A stretch of 58,079 nt of DNA, taken from NCBI GenBank assembly GCA_902597575.1, contig CACJYF010000004.1, forward strand, positions 1 through 58,079, in the 5' to 3' direction. Below the pieces are notes generated by a model. The model saw nothing but the letters and a program-made list of their open reading frames with translations, ran no database searches and was not told the DNA's origin. Numbering within the stretch: position 1 is the first letter of the stretch; each line of letters opens with the position of its first letter. The translations under genes and the position numbers were made by a program. Positions 36,322-46,502 of this stretch are shown piece after piece. Origin of the DNA: an uncultured Pelagibacteraceae bacterium. Lineage in GTDB: Bacteria > Pseudomonadota > Alphaproteobacteria > Pelagibacterales > Pelagibacteraceae.

Positions 36322-37373
36322 TAATCTTTAATCAGCTTCTTAAAAACTTTAATCCCTTGCATTACTTCATTTACATCATGAATTCTTAATATCTGAATAC
36401 CTTGCATCATTAAAAATATTGAGGATGCTATTGTTCCACCAATTCTAGTTTTACTATCATTCTCTTTAGAAATATCCTTGATAAATCTTTTTCTAGAATT
36501 TCCTACAAGTATAGGAAAACCAAGAGAATGGAAAATAGAAATTCTTTTGAATAGATTCATATTATGTTTCAAATTTTTTCCAAATCCAATGCCTGGATCT
36601 AAAATTATATTATTATGTTTTATACCTTTAGATCTAATTAACTTAATTTTTTGCTCAAAATAATCATAAATATCTAATAATTCATTTTTATAATTAGGAT
36701 TTTTTTGCATATTCTCTGGTGTCCCCTTTGAATGTTGTATTACAAAAGGAATTTTATTTTTTTTAAGAACTGACAAGGTTTCAGAGTCGTATTTAAGTCC
36801 AGACACATCATTTATTAGCTTAACTCCTAATGAAATACCTTTTTCCATGATTTTAGATTTTCTTGTGTCTAAAGAAACTGGTAATTTTTTTACAATCAAT
36901 CTCAGAATCTTGTTAACTCTAACCCACTCAGTTTTTTCAGTAATAGACTTAGATCCTGGTCTCGTCGACTCACCACCGACATCAATTAGATCAGCTCCAT
37001 TCTTATAGAGGTCCATTGCATGATTTATTCCCTTTTTTTTTGTATTAAATTTTCCACCATCTGAAAAACTATCGGGAGTTAAATTTAACACTCCTAATAT
37101 ATTTGGAATTTTATTAAAATTTAGGTTAGAAAAGTTTTTTTTTTTTGAATTAATTTTTTTTATATCTAAGTTTATTTTATTCCTCAAATATTTAGATAAA
37201 TATTTAATTTGATCTATAGAAATTTTTTTTTTTGACTTTCTAGTTATAATTTCAATGTTATCAAAAGATATTTCTTTAATCTGATGTAAAGGTATAGTTT
37301 TTTTCCCTTTTACTAATTCTTTTGAGAGATTACCGTAGTAGAAATTACACGCTCTTGTGTAATATCTTTTCAT
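36321..37373 (-). CDS. folP: Dihydropteroate synthase
   Basis: ILGVLNLTPDSFSDGGKF, GADLIDVGGESTRPGS, LDPGIGFGK. Confidence 0.96.
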   Translation of the reverse strand: MKRYYTRACNFYYGNLSKELVKGKKTIPLHQIKEISFDNIEIITRKSKKKISIDQIKYLSKYLRNKINLDIKKINSKKKNFSNLNFNKIPNILGVLNLTPDSFSDGGKFNTKKKGINHAMDLYKNGADLIDVGGESTRPGSKSITEKTEWVRVNKILRLIVKKLPVSLDTRKSKIMEKGISLGVKLINDVSGLKYDSETLSVLKKNKIPFVIQHSKGTPENMQKNPNYKNELLDIYDYFEQKIKLIRSKGIKHNNIILDPGIGFGKNLKHNMNLFKRISIFHSLGFPILVGNSRKRFIKDISKENDSKTRIGGTIASSIFLMMQGIQILRIHDVNEVMQGIKVFKKLIKD

Positions 37374-37379
37374 TATTAT

Positions 37380-39284
37380 TTAATGAACAATTTTTGGTTT
37401 TAAACCCATTGCTCCTAAAGCAGAACTTTTATCATCTTTTTCATCTGGCTTTTCAGACAGTTTATCTTTTGGATATATATTTTTGTTGATGATATTTTCA
37501 ATTTCTTCCCCAGTCAAAGTTTCGTAAGTAATTAAAGCTTTGGCAATCTTATGTAAATCATCTATTTTTTCTGTTAGTATTTTTTTTGCTTGATTATAGC
37601 CTTCATCAACAAGTTTTCTTATTTCTTTGTCAATTTTTTGTGCAACTGCCTCAGATACAGATTGAGTTTGTGTTACTGATCTACCTAGAAAAACCTCTTC
37701 TTGATTTTCACCATATTCAACAGGACCCATTTCCTCGCTCATACCATACTTGGTTACCATGGCTCTTGCGAGTTGAGTTGCCTGATTTATATCAGATCCT
37801 GTCCCTCCACCAGCACCTGTTGTAATATCATCTTTACCAAAAATAAGTTCTTCTGCCACTCTACCACCAAAACACACTGCTAATCTAGCCTTAAGGTATT
37901 TTATAGAGTAACCATGTTTATCTCTCTCAGGCAAATTCATCACCATACCCAAAGCTCTTCCTCTAGGGATTATTGTTGCTTTGTGAATTGGATCATAACT
38001 AGGCATATTAAATGAAACCAAAGCATGTCCACCTTCATGATAAGCTGTAAGTTTTTTTTCATCTTCAGTCATGACCATGGATCTTCTTTCAGCTCCCATC
38101 ATTACTTTATCTTTTGCTTCCTCAAATTCCATCAAAGTAACAATTCTTTTGTTTTTTCTTGCAGCTAACAGTGCTGCCTCATTAACAAGATTAGCCAAAT
38201 CTGCACCAGAAAAACCTGGAGTACCTCTTGCAATTGTTCTTAAATTTACATCTGGAGCCATTTTAATTTTTTTCACATGTACTTTTAATATTTTTTCTCT
38301 ACCTATTATATCAGGATTTGATACAACAACTTGTCTATCAAATCTTCCCGGTCTTAGCAAAGCAGGGTCTAAAACATCTGGTCTATTAGTTGCTGCGATT
38401 ATAATTACACCTTCATTAGTATCAAAACCGTCCATCTCGACCAAAAGTTGATTGAGTGTTTGCTCTCTTTCATCGTTTCCACCGCCCAATCCTGCTCCTC
38501 GACTTCTACCAACAGCGTCGATTTCATCTATAAAAATTATGCACGGAGAATTTTTTTTTCCTTGATCAAACATATCTCTAACTCTTGATGCTCCTACACC
38601 AACAAACATCTCAACGAAATCTGAGCCTGATATTGTAAAGAATGGAACACCAGCTTCTCCCGCTATAGCTCTAGCAAGTAAAGTTTTTCCAGTTCCAGGA
38701 GGTCCAACTAATAAAGCTCCTCTAGGAATTTTTCCACCAAGTCTACTAAACTTTTTTGGATCTTTTAAAAACTCAACAATCTCCTCAACTTCCTCTTTGG
38801 CTTCCTCTACTCCTGCGACATCATTAAAAGTTACTTTTCCTTTAAGCTCGTTCATCATTTTTGCTTTTGATCTACCGAAGCCCATCGCTCCTCCTTTGCC
38901 ACCCTGCATTTGTCTCATAAAGAAAATCCACACAGCAATTAACAACAACATTGGAAACCATGAAAGTAGTACCCCAAACAATGATGGCATTTTTTCCTCT
39001 AATGGAGCTGCTGAAATGCTAACTCCTTTCTCAGATAGTTTCTCAATCAAATTTGGATCATTTGGTGAATATGTTGTAAAGTTATTTCCATTTGAATAAG
39101 TTCCTTTAATATTGTTTCCTTGAATTTCTACCTTAACAACCTAACCATTATCAACAGCTGTCAAAAATTCTGAGAATATTACTTTATTACCTCTAATGTT
39201 CGCCTGAGGATTCTTGAACATGTTGTACAAGCCAATAGTCAAAAAAACTATAACAGCCCACATAGCTATATTTTTGTAATTCAT
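37380..39284 (-). CDS. ftsH: ATP-dependent zinc metalloprotease FtsH, interrupted by an in-frame TAG at codon 48 (39141-39143); the open downstream part is 37380-39050
   Basis: [33 protein letters not shown]; the upstream reading frame from ATG 39284 encodes [83 protein letters not shown], collinear with the FtsH N-terminus. Confidence 0.93.
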
Positions 39285-39349
39285 ATATAGTTAAAATAAG
39301 AATTATTTATGATTAAACAAGTGGCAATTTTGGTTAATATTAATGAAAG

Positions 39350-40378
39350 TTAATGTTCTTTTGAAATAATGACCGTTTGGTTGACCTTTTCGATCAAACA
39401 ACTACCCAATGTGCTCCTAGAAAAAGACTTTTTTTGAATATCTTTGATAATTTTCTCAATTTTTTTTCCTCTAACAGAATAATAATTTTTACTCACAAAA
39501 TTTAAAGAATCAGATAAAGATCTAAATACAATCTCAGAAGGTTGTTTAAAAAATTTGTCATTTAAAATTAAATGTTTTTTTGTGTTTGAAAAAAAGGAAT
39601 TATTTTCTAAATTTTTTTTAACATAGTAATTAACAACATCATTTGATTCTTTTAAATTTTCAATTGTTTTGATAAATTTTTTTCGATCTAAGCCATCATT
39701 TTTAAGACCCTTCAAGAGTTTTCTTATTCTCACCCTTTGAAACTTTTCATCGTCATTTGAGGGATCTTTTACATAAAAATCAAAAACTTTTTTGGAAATA
39801 AAAACTAAATCCTCTTTTTTTTGATCTAATAAAGGTCTTAGAATTGTAACGTTTTGTAATTTAGTTTTTTTACTTAATGAAATTAATCCTTTTAATCCAC
39901 TACCTCTAAGAATTCTTATGAAAAAATTTTCAAATAAGTCCTCTTGATGATGTCCAAGTAATATATGTTTAATCCCAAGTTTTTTGCATTTTGAGAGCAA
40001 AAATTCAAATCTTTTTATCCTTGCTACTGATTGAATATTATTCGTAGGTTTTTTTCCTTGCCAATACAAAATCTCAGTATTTATTTGAAATTTGTTAAGT
40101 ATTTTTTTTACATTTTTTGCCTCAACGGTAGAACCTGCTCTTAATTTATGATCAATAATATAAAACTTAGCTTTAAGTTTTTTTTGTAGAGAATAAATTT
40201 TAGAGAGAAAAGCTAACGCAAGACTATCTGGACCCCCAGATACCGCAACTATAAAATTTTGATTAATACTTATGGACTTCGCAAATTTTTTATAAATCTG
40301 ACCAATTTTTTTGTTGTTTAATTTATTTTTTAGAACTTTAGGAATTTTGATTTTTACATTCAAATTTCTGTGACTCAT
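39350..40378 (-). CDS. tilS: tRNA(Ile)-lysidine synthetase
   Basis: VAVSGGPDSLALAFL PP-loop, LLGHHQEDLFENFFIRILRGSGLKGL. Confidence 0.95.
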   Translation of the reverse strand: MSHRNLNVKIKIPKVLKNKLNNKKIGQIYKKFAKSISINQNFIVAVSGGPDSLALAFLSKIYSLQKKLKAKFYIIDHKLRAGSTVEAKNVKKILNKFQINTEILYWQGKKPTNNIQSVARIKRFEFLLSKCKKLGIKHILLGHHQEDLFENFFIRILRGSGLKGLISLSKKTKLQNVTILRPLLDQKKEDLVFISKKVFDFYVKDPSNDDEKFQRVRIRKLLKGLKNDGLDRKKFIKTIENLKESNDVVNYYVKKNLENNSFFSNTKKHLILNDKFFKQPSEIVFRSLSDSLNFVSKNYYSVRGKKIEKIIKDIQKKSFSRSTLGSCLIEKVNQTVIISKEH

Positions 40379-41321
40379 ATTTAGCTTTTTGTATCACTGA
40401 CTGATTTGCTTCGGGGTACTGTTTTTCAACGCCATTGATCATTTTACAACCTTGATCTTTCTCTCCTATCTGCACCATAGATACACCTAACTTTAACAAA
40501 TTGACAGGAGCTTTTTCACCTTTAGGATATTTTTGATATCCCTCTAAGTACGCAGATGCTGCATCTGTATACAGTTGTCTAATTCTAAAAGTTTCAGCAT
40601 ACCAATATTGCGCATTACCAGCAAGTTTGTGCTCTGGGTTTGTTTGTACAAATTCTCTAAAAGCTCTTTCTGCTGTAGAGTAATCACCAACCTTTAAAAA
40701 GCTTGTGGCAAATTCATATTGATTTTCTGGTGGCTCGCTTGGAAGAATTTTTTCTTCAGCTTGAAAAGACTCTGTAATTACTGTTGCAGTTGTATCTATT
40801 GATTGAGTTTTTTGAATTGTTTCGTTAGTATTTGTATCTTTATAAGATATTGAGCCGAGATCTTGTGGTTGTGAGCTGCCAGGTAAAATTTTATCTTTGG
40901 AATTTTGAGATAAAGTCTTTTCATCATCTTTGCTAACCGAAGCATTCTCCAAATCCTGAAACCTTATTTGATTATCGGCTTGGACCTTTGATAATCTATT
41001 TGATAGTTTATCAAGTTTAAAATTTATTTCTTCAAATCTGTTCGTTAAGTTCTGAAATTGAGTTTCAATTTCTGAAAGTTTTAACAAGTGTCTTGTTAAT
41101 ACATCTTCTGAATTAGAATCTAAGGACGTATCAGTATTACTGATTTCATTATTTAAATTTGATGATCCTGAATAAACTGCCTTCTCAAGTGTTTTAATAT
41201 CCTTTTGTAACTGTTCTATAGTTTCATAAATATTATGATTATCTGCTTTTAAATATGAAGAAAGTAAAAAATAAATTATTAATATTAATCCAAAATTAAA
41301 TTTTTTAATAAACATCTTCAT
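40338..41321 (-). CDS. cpoB: Cell division coordinator CpoB / YbgF-like (Tol-Pal associated TPR protein); ORF-track start at 41369 is probably too far upstream
   Basis: Signal peptide MKMFIKKFNFGLILIIYFLLSSYLKA, coiled coil, C-terminal TPR (YEFATSFLKVGDYSTAERAFREFVQTNPEHKLAGNAQYWYAE), next to pal. Confidence 0.9.
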   Translation of the reverse strand: MKMFIKKFNFGLILIIYFLLSSYLKADNHNIYETIEQLQKDIKTLEKAVYSGSSNLNNEISNTDTSLDSNSEDVLTRHLLKLSEIETQFQNLTNRFEEINFKLDKLSNRLSKVQADNQIRFQDLENASVSKDDEKTLSQNSKDKILPGSSQPQDLGSISYKDTNTNETIQKTQSIDTTATVITESFQAEEKILPSEPPENQYEFATSFLKVGDYSTAERAFREFVQTNPEHKLAGNAQYWYAETFRIRQLYTDAASAYLEGYQKYPKGEKAPVNLLKLGVSMVQIGEKDQGCKMINGVEKQYPEANQSVIQKAKYESQKFECKNQNS

Positions 41322-41349
41322 TAATAAAGTTATTATTAAAATAATGGCA

Positions 41350-41387
41350 AAAAAAAGACCCTTGAACATTAGGTGTTCAAGGGTCTT
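41350..41387 (-). terminator. Rho-independent terminator/attenuator downstream of pal
   Basis: Perfect 14-bp stem AAGACCCTTGAACA (41355-41368) / TGTTCAAGGGTCTT (41374-41387), 5-nt loop, followed on the minus strand by a T tract. Confidence 0.88.
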
Positions 41388-41400
41388 AATCTAAAAAAAA

Positions 41401-41922
41401 CTAATTTGCTTTTACTGTTACAGATCGTCTGTTTTTTGACCATGCTAAAGGATTGGAACCAGAGTCAACTGGACGTTCTTTTCCATAACTTAAAACTGAA
41501 ATTCTGTTAGAAGAAATTCCATAGGTCATCAAATAATCTTTAGCAGCATTTGCTCTTCTTTCACCAAGAGCTAAGTTATACTCTCTTGTGCCTCTTTCAT
41601 CCGCGTGACCTTCAAGCACGATTGTGATCTTTGAATTTTTCCTCAAGTACGCAGCTTGCTTTCTTAAAGTCTCTCTTGAGGCTGTTGTCAAAACTGACTC
41701 ATTGGTTGCAAAAAATACCCTATCAGGAACTCCCGATGCTAAATATTCGACAGTATCTGTTCCAGTATAAACATCTCCTTGCATTTGACCTGAAGTTTTT
41801 TTTGAGGTTGCACAAGCAGACAGCGCAAAACATGCAAAAACTATTAATAAAGTGTTTTTAAGAATTTTGTTTAATTTCATTATTGCTCCTTGATCAATAT
41901 TTCTTATTAATGACTTTTTCAC
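41401..41922 (-). CDS. pal: Peptidoglycan-associated lipoprotein Pal
   Basis: Lipobox FALSAC, OmpA-like LEGHADERGTREYNLALGERRANAAKDYLMTYGI. Confidence 0.96.
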   Translation of the reverse strand: MKKSLIRNIDQGAIMKLNKILKNTLLIVFACFALSACATSKKTSGQMQGDVYTGTDTVEYLASGVPDRVFFATNESVLTTASRETLRKQAAYLRKNSKITIVLEGHADERGTREYNLALGERRANAAKDYLMTYGISSNRISVLSYGKERPVDSGSNPLAWSKNRRSVTVKAN

Positions 41923-41965
41923 AACTAATTAGATGTTTCAAGTTAAAAAATCAAGATAAATTGGG

Positions 41966-43309
41966 TTAATTGCTTAATAATGATGACCATGATGGGTCAG
42001 ATGCATCTGTGGGGGTTTTTACCATTCTCTCATTATAGCCTGTCAAATCAATAGACCATAATTTGGCAGAAAATCCTTCCCCTTTATCATCAGTTTTAGT
42101 CTCTCTATAAAATATTAAAACTCTTCCATTAGGTGACCAAGATGGTGCTTCTTGATAAAAATTTTCAGTTAAAAGTCTTTCCCCACTTCCATCTATCCTC
42201 ATAACACCAATATAAAATTTACCCTTATGAAGTTTTGTGAATGCAATTAAGTCACCTCTAGGTGACCAAACAGGAGTTCCATATAAACCTTTACCAAATG
42301 AGATTCTTTTAACATTGCTCCCATCACTTTTCATTACATAAATTTGTTGATAACCACTTCTATCAGAATTAAAGCATATAAATTTTCCGTCAGGAGAAAA
42401 GGAGGGAGAAGTATCAATTGAAGGGTGATTGGTAATTTTTTCTACAATACGATTTTCTAAATCCATAGTATAAATTTCTGAATTACCATCTTTTGCAAAA
42501 CTCATGATAATTTTTTTTCCATCTGGAGAAAATCGTGGAGCGAAGGTCATCCCAGGGAAGTCACCCACGACCTCCTGCGTGCCCGTCTCAATATCTAAAA
42601 GATATACTCTTGGTAAATTTCTGAAATAAGAAAGATAAGTCACCATTTGACTAGTTGGATTAAACCTTGGTGTTAAAACAAGCTCATTACCTAATGTTAA
42701 AAATTTATTATTTGCCCCATCTTGATCCATTATTGCTAGTTTTTTAATACGTTTGGTTTTTGGACCTTCTTCCGCAACGTAAATTATTCTTGTATCAAAA
42801 TAACCTTTTTCTCCAGTCAATCTTTGATAGACTTTATCAGTTATGATGTGTCCAACTCTTCTCCAATTTGTTGGAACAGTTGTGAATGCTAGCGCAACCA
42901 TTTCCTTTCCTGCAAGTACATCCCAAAGTCTAAACTCGACCCTCAATTTTTCATCTATGTAACTGACTTTTCCAGTAATTAATGCCTGAGCCTTAATTAA
43001 ATTCCAATCTTCAAATCTTGGCTTTAAGTTTGCAATATTGGGGGCTTGTAAAAACGCATCTTTATTTAATGGATTAAAAAGACCAGATGTTTTCAAATTT
43101 ACTTCAATTATCTCTGAAATTTCTTCACCAATATTTTTTTTTTTTAAAATTTTCTCAAAGTTTTGCCTTGAATTTTCATCAATTGATAGAGGCGAAACTG
43201 CTATGGGAAGAGGATCTAAGTTTCCTCTAGTGATATCAACTTCAATGAGACTAAAACTTTTTGAGGGAATTAAAATAAAAAAAACAATTATTTTTATAAA
43301 AATTTTCAT
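41966..43309 (-). CDS. tolB: Tol-Pal system protein TolB
   Basis: TolB N-domain and WD40-like repeats ([29 protein letters not shown]). Confidence 0.96.
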   Translation of the reverse strand: MKIFIKIIVFFILIPSKSFSLIEVDITRGNLDPLPIAVSPLSIDENSRQNFEKILKKKNIGEEISEIIEVNLKTSGLFNPLNKDAFLQAPNIANLKPRFEDWNLIKAQALITGKVSYIDEKLRVEFRLWDVLAGKEMVALAFTTVPTNWRRVGHIITDKVYQRLTGEKGYFDTRIIYVAEEGPKTKRIKKLAIMDQDGANNKFLTLGNELVLTPRFNPTSQMVTYLSYFRNLPRVYLLDIETGTQEVVGDFPGMTFAPRFSPDGKKIIMSFAKDGNSEIYTMDLENRIVEKITNHPSIDTSPSFSPDGKFICFNSDRSGYQQIYVMKSDGSNVKRISFGKGLYGTPVWSPRGDLIAFTKLHKGKFYIGVMRIDGSGERLLTENFYQEAPSWSPNGRVLIFYRETKTDDKGEGFSAKLWSIDLTGYNERMVKTPTDASDPSWSSLLSN

Positions 43310-43318
43310 AAGTTTAAG

Positions 43319-44128
43319 TTATCCCTCTAACATTTCTCTTGCATCAAAATTTAATTGTAATTCCTTCCACCTTTCATAGCCTGTAGTTGGAACCCTTAGT
43401 GGTTGACATAATTTCACCGCTCTAAGCGCACTTTCTGCTAATACTTTATAAAACCCTTGTCCAGGTTTATTCATTCTTGCATGATCTATAATTTCTGATT
43501 TAGCTACCGTGCCATCACGTTTTAATTGCAATTTAATTCTTACTAATAAGTTCTCATTATAAGGTAAACCCAAGGGTATACTCCAACATCCAAATATTTG
43601 TGCCTTCAGAGCATCCTCCTCACTTAGAGACAGACCTGCATTTTCAACATTCCTTTTTTGATCTTGCGTAACTTTATCATCTTTCTTTGTTGTTTCAGCT
43701 GTTTCCTCTTTTGACTTATCAATCAATGCCGCTATATTGTTTGGATCAAAAAGCTCATCTTTTTCAAACTCTGAAACTTGCTTAACTTCATTGTCCACCA
43801 CCTCAGGATTTTGCTTATCCTCTTTGAATTCTTTTTCATCTTTTACAAGATTATCAGGCATTGGAACAGAATCAGGTTTTATTTTTTTTACTTTCTTAGG
43901 TGGCGCTTGCTCAGATACCAATTTTTCCTCTTTTTTTTTTACCTCATCTATAATCTTTTTTGCTTTAGGAGCAAAAGGAATATTTGTTTTGTCTGTAATT
44001 TGTATTAACTCAATGGATACAATTGGGGGAAGATCAATAGGTTTTTTTGTTAAGAATGGCAAACTCATGGCGGTTAAAAATATAAATACTGCATGTAAAA
44101 CAGAGGATATAATTACACTCCTATTCAA
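43319..44128 (-). CDS. tolA: TolA-like protein (N-terminal TM, KE-rich linker, TonB/TolA C-terminal domain)
   Basis: Position between tolR and tolB, N-terminal hydrophobic anchor, charged linker. Confidence 0.85.
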   Translation of the reverse strand: MNRSVIISSVLHAVFIFLTAMSLPFLTKKPIDLPPIVSIELIQITDKTNIPFAPKAKKIIDEVKKKEEKLVSEQAPPKKVKKIKPDSVPMPDNLVKDEKEFKEDKQNPEVVDNEVKQVSEFEKDELFDPNNIAALIDKSKEETAETTKKDDKVTQDQKRNVENAGLSLSEEDALKAQIFGCWSIPLGLPYNENLLVRIKLQLKRDGTVAKSEIIDHARMNKPGQGFYKVLAESALRAVKLCQPLRVPTTGYERWKELQLNFDAREMLEG

Positions 44129-44132
44129 TTTC

Positions 44133-44549
44133 TCACCTTTCCTTATATGGCTCTGAAATTAAAGCTACTTTTGTAAAACCTGATCCAGATAAAAGACCCA
44201 TGATTTCAAGCACTCTGCCATAATTTATAGTTTTATCCCCCCTTACATAAATTCGAGTGTCGGTTCTATTTTTTGAGACAGCTAAGACTTTTGCGATTAT
44301 TTTTTCATATTCTACTTTGGACTCTTGTATAAAAATTTCTCCTCTAGAATTGATTGATAAAGTCAACGGTTCAGCCTCCTCTGGAAGTGAGTCTGCAGAA
44401 CTTTCGGGTAAATCAACTTGCACTCCAACCGTTAGTAGTGGGGCAGTAACCATAAAAATTATTAAAAGAACAAGCATTACATCTACAAACGGTGTAACAT
44501 TTATTTCACTCATAGGTTCTTTTGATGATCGATTAAACTTAAAAGCCAT
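44133..44549 (-). CDS. tolR: TolR
   Basis: MSEINVTPFVDVMLVLLIIFMVTAPLLTVGVQVDLP. Confidence 0.96.
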   Translation of the reverse strand: MAFKFNRSSKEPMSEINVTPFVDVMLVLLIIFMVTAPLLTVGVQVDLPESSADSLPEEAEPLTLSINSRGEIFIQESKVEYEKIIAKVLAVSKNRTDTRIYVRGDKTINYGRVLEIMGLLSGSGFTKVALISEPYKER

Positions 44550-44552
44550 TAT

Positions 44553-45242
44553 TTAAATAATTGTTAAAAATCTTTTAGAAAAATTTTCTAATCTCTGAGA
44601 ATATTTAATTGAATCATTATTAAATTTGTTATAAGCGACAACCGCTGGTATAGCAGCCAATAAACCTAAAGCGGTTGCAAAAAGAGCCTCTGCTATTCCG
44701 GGTGCAACGATTGCCAAGCTTGTATTTCTAGAAATCGCAATTGATTGAAATGAATTCATAATTCCCCAAACGGTTCCAAATAAACCTATGAACGGAGCCG
44801 TTGATCCAACTGTGGCTAAAAAAGTAAAACCTTTGCTAATTTTAGTCATTTGTTTGTCAATTCCAGTCTCTAGTAATGTTGTCATTCTGTCACTTAAATC
44901 TGTTTTAGATCTTCGTTTAAGCAAGTTCTGCATCGCATCTCTAAAAAGTAAAGCCATTGGATCTTCGGTACTAGCAGGAAGATTACTATAGAAAGACTCT
45001 GCAGATTTAGAATTCCAAAACTTATTTTCAAATTCTTCAGTGCTTTTATTTATTTTTTTAAAGAGCTTGACTTTTTCAAAAATTACAGCCCATGAATAAA
45101 TTGAACAAACAATAAGTATTAAAATTACTGACTTGACTACTATGTCTGCTCTAATAAACAAATTCATTAACGAAAAATCAGCACTAGAGGCAAGACCGAC
45201 TGCTTGGGATGATATATCAGCTTCCATACCAGCTTCTGTCAC
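44553..45242 (-). CDS. tolQ: TolQ
   Basis: MotA/TolQ/ExbB domain, GSTAPFIGLFGTVWGIMNSFQSI. Confidence 0.96.
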   Translation of the reverse strand: MTEAGMEADISSQAVGLASSADFSLMNLFIRADIVVKSVILILIVCSIYSWAVIFEKVKLFKKINKSTEEFENKFWNSKSAESFYSNLPASTEDPMALLFRDAMQNLLKRRSKTDLSDRMTTLLETGIDKQMTKISKGFTFLATVGSTAPFIGLFGTVWGIMNSFQSIAISRNTSLAIVAPGIAEALFATALGLLAAIPAVVAYNKFNNDSIKYSQRLENFSKRFLTII

Positions 45243-45278
45243 TTAAATGTGTCATGATTTTGACTTATTTATCAAGAT

Positions 45279-45773
45279 TTATTCCTCAATTTTATAAGTT
45301 TCATAATAAAAACTGGCGATTAATATAGCATCAGCCTTATTTGAATCTTTCTTTTTTGATAACTGTGATGAGAAATCTGGAAATATTTCAATAGCTCTGG
45401 TTCGACTAGCATCTTTTTCAGAATTGATTAAATTATAATATCTTTTCCATTTTACTGGTCTAACAAAAAACATCGGTAACCTCATTGCAGAGCAAATACC
45501 CTTTAAGACTCCAAAAGACTGACCAAAATTAAACATACTTGTTACTCCTTGCCCCGGCATAGCCGTAACATGCTCTATCACAACTCTTGTGTTAGTCTCA
45601 GGATTGCTATTAATATTTTTGGTAATTTCATTATAAATTTGAGCTCCATTAATCTGTTTTTTATTTTTTTTTCCTTCATTCATAACAGGCATTTCAATTA
45701 CATCTAAAATTTTTCCATCTTTAAGAAAGCAAATCGAACCAGATACACCCGGATCTATACCAATTATCAACAT
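45279..45773 (-). CDS. RuvC-like Holliday junction resolvase, phage/prophage-type variant
   Basis: IIGIDPGVSGSICFL (Asp7), VVIEHVTAMPGQGVTSMFNFGQSFGVLKGI (Glu67), KADAILIASFYYE (Asp148); located between yebC and tolQ. Confidence 0.85.
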   Translation of the reverse strand: MLIIGIDPGVSGSICFLKDGKILDVIEMPVMNEGKKNKKQINGAQIYNEITKNINSNPETNTRVVIEHVTAMPGQGVTSMFNFGQSFGVLKGICSAMRLPMFFVRPVKWKRYYNLINSEKDASRTRAIEIFPDFSSQLSKKKDSNKADAILIASFYYETYKIEE

Positions 45774-45776
45774 AAC

Positions 45777-46499
45777 TTAGTTTAAAAACTCAGCATTTGA
45801 ATATACGTTTTGAACATCATCATCATCCTCCAATGAAACAAAAAAATTTATTAAAGTTTCATGATCTTTTTTTGGAATTTGTACATTGTTTAGTGGAACC
45901 CATTCTATTCCAGTTGATATAAAATTACTAATTTTTTTCTCTAACTCTTTTTTAATATTGTATATATTGACCATTGAGCATTGAATTTCATGTAATTCTG
46001 TATTTGATTTACATTCATCAGCACCTGCCTCAATAGCTAAATCTAAAATTTTTTCCTCTGAAATTTCATTTTTGTCGATTTTTATTACACCTAGCTGAGT
46101 AAAATTATGAGAAGCTGAGCCTTGTGTTCCAAGACTGCCTCCAGATTTTTGAAAAATAGTTCTTATATTTGACGCAGTCCTATTTTTGTTATCTGTTAAT
46201 GTTTCTACAATAACAGCAACTTTATTTGGTCCAAAACCCTCATATCTTAAATTTTCAAAATTTGCACTATTGTTTAATGATGATTTGTTTATAGCTCGCT
46301 CAATATTATCTTTAGGCATATTGGCAGATCTTGCTGCTTGTATGGCTGATCTTAATCTTGGGTTCATGTTTGGATCTTTATCTCCCAATTTAGCAGCAAC
46401 AGTAATTTCTTTTGATAACTTAGAGAATAATTTAGATCTTTCCTTATCTGCCTTCCCTTTTTTATGTTTAATACCTGCCCAATGTGAATGTCCGGCCAT
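45777..46499 (-). CDS. yebC: YebC/PmpR-family protein
   Basis: MAGHSHWAGIKHKKGKADKERSKLFSKLSKEITVAAKLG. Confidence 0.97.
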   Translation of the reverse strand: MAGHSHWAGIKHKKGKADKERSKLFSKLSKEITVAAKLGDKDPNMNPRLRSAIQAARSANMPKDNIERAINKSSLNNSANFENLRYEGFGPNKVAVIVETLTDNKNRTASNIRTIFQKSGGSLGTQGSASHNFTQLGVIKIDKNEISEEKILDLAIEAGADECKSNTELHEIQCSMVNIYNIKKELEKKISNFISTGIEWVPLNNVQIPKKDHETLINFFVSLEDDDDVQNVYSNAEFLN

Positions 46500-46502
46500 A
46501 AA

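Noticed and set aside
39284-39349. Sigma32 promoter upstream of ftsH
   Set aside because: Only a weak CTTG-like element; no convincing -10 match. An ordinary AT-rich promoter cannot be excluded.
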